From contig NZ_BMXA01000005.1 of NCBI RefSeq assembly GCF_014651515.1, positions 158,047 through 222,046 on the forward strand: a DNA stretch of 64,000 nt, given 5' to 3'. The translations under genes and the position numbers were made by a program. Shown in pieces: positions 57,118-64,000 of the stretch (positions are counted from its first letter, which is position 1; the number at the start of each line of letters is the position of its first letter). The stretch comes from Arenicella chitinivorans. GTDB taxonomy: Bacteria > Pseudomonadota > Gammaproteobacteria > Arenicellales > Arenicellaceae. Below the pieces are notes generated by a model, which saw only the letters and a program-made list of their open reading frames with translations, ran no database searches and was not told the origin of the DNA.

Positions 57118-57492
57118 CTATGCTACGAATAGATACCATATTGAAACCAATATCATAATGCCAAAACCAATTATGAATGCATACTCCCCAAACCCAAACT
57201 GGGTGGATTTATATGCTCGAAGAACCTGGGACAAGCTCTGTAACTCCCAATCAGAATATTCATACTTAATTCCTCTCGAGAACTCATCTCGAATACTTTC
57301 TAGTTCTTCGAACGTCTTACCCACTGAGATTAACTCTCCCGTTTCCGGGCTTTGAAAATCCCAGGGGAAATCAAGTATCCGAGATTTACATATATCGATT
57401 TCACTCACAGGTGAATAGTGACAAGATTCGCACTCATCCATATGATCGGACTTCCATTCATAGCATTTAATGCACAGGGCGCGTTTTTTCAT
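57118..57492 (-). CDS. Cassette zinc-ribbon membrane protein
   Basis: 124 aa from ATG at 57492 (MKKRALCIKCYEWKSDHMDEC). Four-cysteine ribbon CIKC-x11-CESC, a helical middle segment and a C-terminal membrane helix (YAFIIGFGIMILVSIWYLF). The frame opening at 57567 lies in the attC. No known family; a membrane-tethered metal-binding protein is likely. Confidence 0.6.
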   Translation of the reverse strand: MKKRALCIKCYEWKSDHMDECESCHYSPVSEIDICKSRILDFPWDFQSPETGELISVGKTFEELESIRDEFSRGIKYEYSDWELQSLSQVLRAYKSTQFGFGEYAFIIGFGIMILVSIWYLFVA

Positions 57493-57496
57493 GCGG

Positions 57497-57611
57497 CGTA
57501 TAAGGCCTTTGTCATTTGCGTTTTGGTTGTAGTGGAGTTTTGAGGTAATGTGGCGTAGCCACCCCAAAACGGAGCGTAGACCAAAACGTCAAATGGACAA
57601 AATTGTTATGT
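57497..57611 (-). other. attC site (long class)
   Basis: CGTATAAGGCCTTTGTCATTTG ... CAAATGGACAAAATTGTTATG, about 114 bp. CATTTGCGTTTTGGT pairs with ACCAAAACGTCAAATG, forming a long cruciform arm. Confidence 0.82.
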
Positions 57612-58070
57612 TTTTGGTACACCACGTGCTCCCAACCAAGCCGCCCCATTACTTAATACTAGTGATTCCTTTTGCATTGGCAAAACTAAAATACAGCCCT
57701 CATCCTCGTATAGGAAATTGCTCCAGTTTTTAATAAAAACGCCCCAATTAGTCTTAACTCCAACTTCTTTCATCCAGAATATATATAGGGCGCTATCCGT
57801 AGGAATCCCAATACTTTCTAATCTATGCGTAAACTCTGAAAAATCATCTTCATTCCAGTCTTCTACCCAGTGGTACCAACACTTTTCCCCAGACACAATT
57901 TTTGCTGGCCACTCATCATCATACATTTGCATAAAGTGACGATTTACTTCACTAACATATTTATCCCACCGCTTAGCGCTAACGACGTCACTAAGAATTT
58001 CAATTAGAGCAAGATCATCGGAAGACATCTTTGGATCATCATGAAATACGCCCGGAATCTCCTTACCCAT
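57606..58070 (-). CDS. Cassette protein, unknown
   Basis: 154 aa, acidic and aromatic (KCWYHWVEDWNEDDFSEFTHRLESIGIPTDSALYIFWMKEVGVKTNWGVFIKNWSNFLYEDEGCILVLP). The pattern resembles DUF2947-like or immunity-type proteins but I do not assign a family. No signal or membrane segment. Confidence 0.55.
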   Translation of the reverse strand: MGKEIPGVFHDDPKMSSDDLALIEILSDVVSAKRWDKYVSEVNRHFMQMYDDEWPAKIVSGEKCWYHWVEDWNEDDFSEFTHRLESIGIPTDSALYIFWMKEVGVKTNWGVFIKNWSNFLYEDEGCILVLPMQKESLVLSNGAAWLGARGVPKT

Positions 58071-58096
58071 TCATCACCTCGTGAAACTGGTGTTCC

Positions 58097-58168
58097 CCAC
58101 ATAAAAGGCGAGCGCTTTTCGCGAGTCCAACCCACGTTTTTTGTGGGCGATTTTTAATGTGCTTGTTA
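58097..58168 (-). other. attC-like site, left core altered
   Basis: CCACATAAAAGGCGAGCGC ... TTAATGTGCTTGTTAC with a clear inner pair CCCACG-TTTTTT-GTGGGC. The expected TAACGCC at the left is degraded to ATAAAAGGCG. Confidence 0.6.
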
Positions 58169-58256
58169 CAAGACATTGGTTATTGTCCAATCTTTGTATG
58201 TGACAACAAACGCTTTAGCCTCTACCAAGTTTTTTGGGTAGGGCACTGATTCATAG

Positions 58257-58580
58257 CTATTTTGGTCTAGACGATTTTTTTTGAAATAAAAAATCATGTT
58301 CGATAAGGAATGCTACTTTTTTCCATTGAGCATCGTCAGATTTCTTAGGTGCTTTGAAATGCCTGCCAAGATTGAATGTAGTGCCTTTACATATTGGGCA
58401 CTCCATTTTCAATGGGTAGTCCGACGGGCTACCCTCGACGTGACGCTTATGAGCCGTTTTACATGAAAGACATGCGTATGACATCGAATATTCGGGGCCG
58501 GACACCTTCAATTTAGGTTCGCTAGTTCTCAAACCAGCATCCCAGCGAAGTGCCGTTTTTGTATCTCGGTCAGGAGTCAT
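58257..58580 (-). CDS. Cassette zinc-ribbon protein
   Basis: 107 aa. One ribbon: CLSC near residues 37-40 and CPIC near 62-65 (YACLSCKTAH...MECPICKGTTFNLG). A C-terminal FKAPKKSDDAQWKKVAFLIEHDFLFQK tail follows. It is found as a stand-alone protein with no partner gene. Possibly nucleic-acid or metal binding; no family assigned. Confidence 0.65.
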   Translation of the reverse strand: MTPDRDTKTALRWDAGLRTSEPKLKVSGPEYSMSYACLSCKTAHKRHVEGSPSDYPLKMECPICKGTTFNLGRHFKAPKKSDDAQWKKVAFLIEHDFLFQKKSSRPK

Positions 58581-58590
58581 GTTTTGCCTT

Positions 58591-58687
58591 GTAACGCCCC
58601 ATTAAGAGGCTTTTGATTGTTTGTTAAAATGTGAAGCGAAGCGGAACCTAACCAACTGTTAAAAGTCCTGCTTGAATGGCTTGTTAC
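58591..58687 (-). other. attC site
   Basis: GTAACGCCCCATTAAGAGG ... CCTGCTTGAATGGCTTGTTAC, about 97 bp. ACTGTTAAAAGTC and GCTTTTGATTGTTTG-type arms pair imperfectly. Confidence 0.8.
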
Positions 58688-58689
58688 AT

Positions 58690-59931
58690 TCAATTATCAA
58701 TCAAAACTTCCAAAGCCTTCAACAACGTTATATCACCACCTTTTTCGTCAGTATCGGCACTTTTGATAAAAATAGTTGGCTCAAAGTCTTCTCTAAAGCG
58801 ACCATCTATATGATACAAACGCTCAAAGCCTAGCGATAAAGTAGCATTACTTTCTGTAAGTTGAATTTGTTTTATACCACCTAATAAATCAGCCATAGGC
58901 GCACCTAAAATAGCTTTAGCCCCAAGTGCATCAAGTCCAATTGTCATGCCTTCGCCCATACTGCCTGTCCAGCGACCGGCTAATACAACAAAAGGTTTAT
59001 CTATAAATGGCGCCTGAGGAAATACTGTCGCTTTTTCAAATGAAGCATCAGAATAATGCTGACCTGACTGTTGAGTTTTATAGAGTTGGTATGGCCTTTC
59101 TGTTTTAGTAAAGTGGCCAAGGATAGGCTCTGCTACGCCCGTATTCCCTCCACTAGGCGTATTTCGCAAATCAATAATTAGTCCTTTGGTTTGTTCCAGT
59201 ATTTTTATAGCACTTCTAAATTCCGTTACACTATCATTGTCACCAAGTGCGTTATTAAAACGAATATAACCAATGCCGTTGATCTCCCTATGCGTAACTT
59301 TTGGCCCATGCTTAAATTTATTAATCCTATCGTAACTTGGATCTAAATTATAAGTTTTCACCTCATTATCCGTTGAAACAGTCAAAGTACGACTTTGGTA
59401 TCGTTTACCGCCAAGAGCAATGTTAATAGCATAAGCTTGTTGCTCTTTTGACAAATTATCTGCTGACAATCCTGTTACTGCTTCAATAGTCCTTTGAAAG
59501 GCTAAACCATCAATGCTTTTAACAATCATCCCTGAACGAATACCTTGTTCATATGCTGAAGAGTTAGCTTTAACATCAACAATGTATATTTCTTCGCCTT
59601 TAATCTCAGCATAGATATCTGAGCCTGTTGGATAAACAATATAATCATCAGGATCTAGCGGACTAATATTCAAGTGAGGATCTTGAAAGTTTCGTAAAAA
59701 CGACTGGCTTACATCGACAAACTCTTTAGGTGACTTTGTGGCTAGCGCTTTAACATAAAAAAGATCAGTCAAATTTTTAAAATCATGCTCAACTTTATCT
59801 AAGTAGGCATAATCAGATCGAAGAGTTGATACCATTTCATTCCAGGCCAGCTTAGAATCAAAAACATCATCATTTGAATAACTGGATGAAACAACCAGCA
59901 ATAATAAAGCAGGTATTGAAGAAATCTTCAT
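58690..59931 (-). CDS. Cassette S41-family peptidase
   Basis: 413 aa, the largest cassette gene here. Signal peptide (MKISSIPALLLLVVSSSYS), a PDZ domain (VDVKANSSAYEQGIRSGMIVKSIDG, about 125-150) and the tail-specific protease core with nucleophile serine in AGRWTGSMGEGMTIGLDALG. GLIIDLRNTPSGGNTGVA is the conserved strand-loop before it. It is periplasmic or extracellular. Substrate unknown. Confidence 0.88.
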   Translation of the reverse strand: MKISSIPALLLLVVSSSYSNDDVFDSKLAWNEMVSTLRSDYAYLDKVEHDFKNLTDLFYVKALATKSPKEFVDVSQSFLRNFQDPHLNISPLDPDDYIVYPTGSDIYAEIKGEEIYIVDVKANSSAYEQGIRSGMIVKSIDGLAFQRTIEAVTGLSADNLSKEQQAYAINIALGGKRYQSRTLTVSTDNEVKTYNLDPSYDRINKFKHGPKVTHREINGIGYIRFNNALGDNDSVTEFRSAIKILEQTKGLIIDLRNTPSGGNTGVAEPILGHFTKTERPYQLYKTQQSGQHYSDASFEKATVFPQAPFIDKPFVVLAGRWTGSMGEGMTIGLDALGAKAILGAPMADLLGGIKQIQLTESNATLSLGFERLYHIDGRFREDFEPTIFIKSADTDEKGGDITLLKALEVLIDN

Positions 59932-59954
59932 AGTTTCCCTTTCATGGTTTTGAA

Positions 59955-60034
59955 TGATACGCCCTTAAAACGAGCGCGCGTTTTTTGCGCGTCCGAATGA
60001 ACGAAGTGAATGTAAGTCTTTAAGCTTGTTAGGT
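59955..60034 (-). other. attC site
   Basis: TGATACGCCCTTAAAACGAGCGCGCG ... AAGTCTTTAAGCTTGTTAGG, about 80 bp, with GCGCGTTTTTTGCGCG inner hairpin. The left core is GATAC in place of GTAAC. Confidence 0.85.
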
Positions 60035-60048
60035 TTTTCATAACACCT

Positions 60049-60339
60049 TTATGGTTGATAGAGAAGCGAGAGCACAGTAGAGACAAGAGTTACGAAAAAT
60101 ATTACTTTTAGCACTATATGTACGTTTTTCAGCTTTCCGGAAAATTGAAAAACTATAAGAGTTATCAACAAGATCAATTCAATAATTACATGTGGAATCA
60201 TCAAAATCATTCCATAGGCCATTACCAACCCTTCTGCATTTTGCACATATGTTGCATACAAAATGAAAGGGATTAGAAGCTGGCTTAATATAGCCAGAAC
60301 AATGATGATCGTGCCGGTTTTTGCCACCTCAGTAGTCAT
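60049..60339 (-). CDS. Cassette small membrane protein
   Basis: 96 aa with three hydrophobic helices (TIIIVLAILSQLLIPFILYATYV, VMAYGMILMIPHVIIELILLITLIVF, VIFFVTLVSTVLSLLY). No family recognised. Well bounded by attC sites on both sides. Confidence 0.6.
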   Translation of the reverse strand: MTTEVAKTGTIIIVLAILSQLLIPFILYATYVQNAEGLVMAYGMILMIPHVIIELILLITLIVFQFSGKLKNVHIVLKVIFFVTLVSTVLSLLYQP

Positions 60340-60347
60340 CAGGTAAA

Positions 60348-60406
60348 CCTAACGCCTCAAACACCGGCGCAGCTTTGCCGCGTCCGCGTGCTTTGACTTG
60401 TTAGCC
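60348..60406 (-). other. attC site
   Basis: CCTAACGCCTCAAACACC ... GCGTGCTTTGACTTGTTAGCC, only 59 bp. GGCGCAGCTTTGCCGCGTCC forms the inner hairpin. The cleanest short attC in the window. Confidence 0.93.
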
Positions 60407-60418
60407 ATTGAAACTGGG

Positions 60419-61009
60419 CTATCGTGCGCGAACATATCGGCAGACTTGTGCACCGGTGCTGGCTTTAACTGTTGATTTCAATTCGAAGGAGATCGCCTTA
60501 CCATTCTCAGGGAAAATCGTTTTACCTCCGCCAAGAATGATTGGTTCAATTGTCAAAAGTAGCTCATCTACAAGATCGGCATCAAGTAACGACCTTACTA
60601 ATGCCGCACTGCCATACACATAGATATAGCCTCCAGGCTTCGCGCGTAATTCGGATACCGTTTGCAAGAGATCAGCACCACGAACTATCGTGGTGGGATT
60701 CCAAATCGCGCCCTTTTCGGTAAGCGTATCAGATACGACGTATTTCTGGACACTATTGATCCAATCCGTGAATGGATCCCCGGAGCGACTAGGCCAAGCA
60801 GCGGCCGACACCTCATATGTACGGCGACCTTGCAAAAGAATATCACTCTGCGCAGCGAGTTCAGTATACGTACTGCCCATAACCTCTGGGTCGAAATACT
60901 TCATTGACCAACCGCCGTGCTCGAAGCCTCCGTCTGTGTCTTCGTCTACCCCACCTGGGGCTTGAACAACGCCGTCTAGACTAATGAATTCAGTGATTAT
61001 TATTTTCAT
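60419..61009 (-). CDS. Cassette RibD C-terminal / dihydrofolate-reductase-like protein
   Basis: 196 aa. MKIIITEFISLDGVVQAPGG at the start, DILLQGRRTYEVSAAAWPS, GGYIYVYGSAALVRSLLDADLVDELLLTIEPIILGGGKTIFPE and the end belong to the RibD_C/YyaP-like reductase family with a DHFR fold and NADPH binding. These are not trimethoprim-resistance dfr enzymes. Substrate unknown. Confidence 0.88.
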   Translation of the reverse strand: MKIIITEFISLDGVVQAPGGVDEDTDGGFEHGGWSMKYFDPEVMGSTYTELAAQSDILLQGRRTYEVSAAAWPSRSGDPFTDWINSVQKYVVSDTLTEKGAIWNPTTIVRGADLLQTVSELRAKPGGYIYVYGSAALVRSLLDADLVDELLLTIEPIILGGGKTIFPENGKAISFELKSTVKASTGAQVCRYVRAR

Positions 61010-61052
61010 GTAACCTCCTAATTCTCCGTGACCATTGTTGTGATCTGATTAT

Positions 61053-61133
61053 GGCTAACGCCTTTAAAACAGGAGCGCGAATAGCACGTCCGTGCCAACC
61101 GCGTTGGCATTTTCGTTTTTAGTCTTGTTAAGG
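61053..61133 (-). other. attC site
   Basis: GGCTAACGCCTTTAAAACAGG ... CGTTTTTAGTCTTGTTAAGG, about 80 bp. CCAACCGCGTTGG inner hairpin. Confidence 0.92.
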
Positions 61134-61616
61134 AGTGACTTCAATAAGGAACCCATGATTCGCATCATCATAATTTTTCCACCAAGCCGAAATACTTAAG
61201 ATATATACGCCAGGCTCTAATTTTTTCTTAATGCTTAGCCTTCGGCTTAACTTTAACTCTTGAATCTCGGAAATACCGCCCTGCCAATTATAACGCCCAG
61301 GGTATTCTTCTTTTGAATCAATCATTTCATTAGTTACTGGAATAAAAGTGTACTGAACTGCTCTGAGATTTTCTTGATTCGGCATTTTTAATCTGAAGAC
61401 AGAATTACTTTTAACTTTAATCCTTTCTTGTGGCGATACTAAACCTGTATCAGCACAAAAATGACTGCCATCCTCAGGGTGCCAACAAAATGAACCAACA
61501 ACAGACTTTTGCTCTGCCTTACCTACTCTTATACTGGAAGTTGGAACTTCATCAAAAAGACTTTTTCCATACGAGAGCGTAGAAACAAAAAGTGCAAGAA
61601 ACAGAAATCTATACAT
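61128..61616 (-). CDS. Cassette exported protein, unknown
   Basis: 162 aa from ATG at 61616 (MYRFLFLALFVSTLSYGKS signal peptide); the frame opening at 61697 lies in the attC. The mature part contains CWHPEDGSHFC and a beta-rich C-terminus (LEPGVYILSISAWWKNYDDANHGFLIEV). No family recognised. A periplasmic beta-sandwich is likely. Confidence 0.6.
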   Translation of the reverse strand: MYRFLFLALFVSTLSYGKSLFDEVPTSSIRVGKAEQKSVVGSFCWHPEDGSHFCADTGLVSPQERIKVKSNSVFRLKMPNQENLRAVQYTFIPVTNEMIDSKEEYPGRYNWQGGISEIQELKLSRRLSIKKKLEPGVYILSISAWWKNYDDANHGFLIEVTP

Positions 61617-61626
61617 GGGGTAGCTC

Positions 61627-61766
61627 CTTAACGCCGCGTTAAACGGCAGACAAAGTTGTGATGCTTTTGTGCAACAATTTGCGAAGCAAATGCACAAAAG
61701 CAGCGCAGCTTTGGCTGTCCAGCGAAGGGCCGAAGGCCCGGAGCGAGTTTGAACGCTTTGTTATGC
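61627..61766 (-). other. attC site (long class)
   Basis: CTTAACGCCGCG ... GAACGCTTTGTTATGC, about 140 bp. Extended arms GCTTTTGTGCAACAA / TGCACAAAAGC, nearly a copy of those at 56986-57116. Confidence 0.88.
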
Positions 61767-62105
61767 TTTTGATTCGCCACCTTTAGGCCCCCAAAAAACA
61801 GCCCACATTTTTATACCAGAAAGTTCACCTATAAATTTGTGCTTTTGGCCCGCAGCAACAAAAATTGATGAGCCTTTTTTAAATGAGTGGGTAACACCAT
61901 CTATTTCAATTTTGCCCGAACCTTCCATTACAAAATACAGCTCATCCTGATCGTGCGGTGTTTGATAATCTGTTCCCTCAGGTGCGAAATAAATTAGTGA
62001 CATACTACCGTTTTGAAATGCTTCTATGTCCCACACGCCATCCTTCCATTTTTCTGTTGCGGGTAATGGAAGCTCCTTATCAAAAAGGTCGACATCAAAG
62101 ATCAT
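61761..62105 (-). CDS. Cassette cupin-domain protein
   Basis: 114 aa single-domain cupin. The two motifs are DYQTPHDQDELYFVMEGSGKIEIDG (metal-binding H, E region) and KGSSIFVAAGQKHKFIGE. Substrate or sensing role unknown. Bounded right by the attC that the IS110 element has split. Confidence 0.85.
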   Translation of the reverse strand: MIFDVDLFDKELPLPATEKWKDGVWDIEAFQNGSMSLIYFAPEGTDYQTPHDQDELYFVMEGSGKIEIDGVTHSFKKGSSIFVAAGQKHKFIGELSGIKMWAVFWGPKGGESKA

Positions 62106-62123
62106 CTCTTGTTCCTTTCATGA

Positions 62124-62199
62124 GCATAACGCCGTGACAAGGGGCGCATTGAAAATGCGTCCCGCGGAGCCGCTTGCGGCGGAGTGAATTTTGGCGCCT
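62124..62199 (-). other. attC site, left part (split by IS110)
   Basis: GCATAACGCCGTGAC ... GAATTTTGGCGCCT, ending at the CT core. The missing right part TGTTATGTG lies at 63419-63427, beyond the insertion. Rejoined they give a complete attC. Confidence 0.85.
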
Positions 62200-62204
62200 T
62201 GTAT

Positions 62205-63392
<1,188 letters not shown>

Positions 63393-63416
63393 ATACTTGA
63401 CCTGGGATCATAGTCT

Positions 63417-63427
63417 CTTGTTATGTG
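63417..63427 (-). other. attC site, right remainder after the IS110 insertion
   Basis: CTTGTTATGTG, the R'' end of the attC whose rest is at 62124-62199. It overlaps the stop of the monooxygenase-like gene. Confidence 0.8.
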
Positions 63428-63696
63428 TTGATCTCGTACTCGTTGATATCGAAGGATTCTACTAGCGAAAACGAATCATTATCTGGCCCTGAATTTCTGA
63501 ATTCTTCTAATGGGGCGCGTGCAATCCATTTCTCGAAAATATTCACCCTGTTCTCGTCGATGGGATCTGGCGACACAGAAAAATCTTCACAGGCATCCAG
63601 CGATCTTGCTTGCGTCATAGCATCACGAGACTTTTCGATAAACTCACCTCGCGAGCCTGGCTTCAACCTTAGTTTCCCTGCAACGATTATTGCCAC
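63421..63696 (-). CDS. Cassette antibiotic-biosynthesis-monooxygenase (ABM) domain protein
   Basis: 91 aa. MAIIVAGKLRLKPGSRGEFIEKSRDAMTQARSLDACEDFSVSPDPIDENRVNIFEKWIARAPLEEFRNSGPDNDSFSL is the ABM/YgiN-like dimeric ferredoxin fold (small quinol oxidases and heme-degrading relatives). The family is common as an integron cassette. The IS110 element has separated it from most of its attC, so its excision is probably impaired. Confidence 0.85.
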   Translation of the reverse strand: MAIIVAGKLRLKPGSRGEFIEKSRDAMTQARSLDACEDFSVSPDPIDENRVNIFEKWIARAPLEEFRNSGPDNDSFSLVESFDINEYEINT

Positions 63697-63713
63697 GCAA
63701 TTACTCTCCTAGA

Positions 63714-63793
63714 CACATAACGCCAATAACACGGGCGGCTGCACAGCAGACGTCCGAGCGCTATAAGCGCTTTGTGTTTATTCTTGTTATGTG
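63714..63793 (-). other. attC site
   Basis: CACATAACGCCAATAACACG ... TTGTGTTTATTCTTGTTATGTG. The eight outer bases at each end are perfectly complementary. About 80 bp. Confidence 0.93.
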
Positions 63794-63953
63794 ACGATAC
63801 CCTCATAGTCTTCGTCCACGTAGTAACTTACTGAAATTTCTTTTGCTACGGCACCATAAATAGAAAATTCATGGTAACCGTAATGTTCAGAAAATACCGC
63901 AGCCACACGACTCTCTTCGTCTATTACTAAGAATGGTAAGGCCTGAGTTTACC
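63787..63953 (-). pseudogene. 3' part of a cassette gene broken at the right edge
   Basis: The frame reads TQALPFLVIDEESRVAAVF...YYVDEDYEGIVT to TAA at 63787 and looks coding. At about 63953 it meets a TAA with no start codon, and the sequence changes character (TTTACCCGACACTTTTCATAG). An insertion or deletion appears to have removed the 5' end. No family recognised. Confidence 0.5.
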
Positions 63954-64000
63954 CGACACTTTTCATAGTAAATAATGTAACTTAACTATGAGAGGTAAAT

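Noticed and set aside
60419..61009. Trimethoprim-resistance dihydrofolate reductase cassette
   Set aside because: The sequence belongs to the RibD C-terminal/YyaP-like family and not to dfrA or dfrB types.

Overview
The window reads as chromosome of a marine-type gammaproteobacterium. Evidence is the gammaproteobacterial gene order lptD-surA beside amgK-murU, the block mreBCD-mrdA-rodA-mltB-dacA-ybeD-lipB, a DksA with E. coli-like residue numbering, and secreted chitin/cellulose-degrading enzymes. I cannot name the genus from sequence alone. No rRNA, CRISPR array or prophage was seen.

Region 1 (about 1-22.3 kb) is conserved housekeeping DNA: the start of pstS with a Pho box, an NfsA-type nitroreductase, dksA, the outer-membrane biogenesis pair lptD/surA, the murein-sugar salvage pair amgK/murU, a nine-gene elongasome and lipoate operon running leftwards from mreB to lipB, and gatCAB with a thioesterase gene. 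Region 2 (22.3-22.7 kb) holds two 150-bp direct repeats, each ending in the 3' part of tRNA-Arg(TCG). Only the second is joined to a complete tRNA. Region 3 (22.9-34.6 kb) has hrpA, a three-domain GH19 chitinase, small accessory genes (tautomerase-like, GNAT, lipocalin, VOC, DUF4349) and a GH5-CBM2 cellulase. Region 4 (35.2-42 kb) pairs a membrane Ser/Thr kinase with an ECF43-like sigma factor, followed by envelope or secreted genes (lipoprotein, von Willebrand A protein, beta-helix protein) that could be its output.

Region 5 (about 45.7-64 kb, possibly from about 44 kb) is a sedentary chromosomal integron cassette array. About 30 small, mostly unrelated genes lie almost all on the minus strand. 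They are separated by roughly 20 recognisable attC sites (plus-strand form TAACGCC ... CTTGTTA) and several decayed ones. No integrase gene is in the window. The orientation puts attI/intI beyond the right edge, and attC decay toward the left fits older cassettes there. Cassette products include a quinol-monooxygenase-like protein, cupin, RibD/DHFR-like reductase, S41 peptidase, YciI, MOSC, metallo-beta-lactamase fold, VOC, zinc-ribbon and many small membrane or exported proteins. One cassette is a self-regulated divergent SRPBCC/HxlR pair.

The most interesting feature is an intact 1.2-kb IS110-group element inserted inside an attC, with a CT core at both junctions. Its 5' non-coding end carries short matches to the attC target and to the element's own right end, in the order expected of a bridge RNA. 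A second, solitary right end of a sister copy sits 9 kb away, where it replaces most of another attC.
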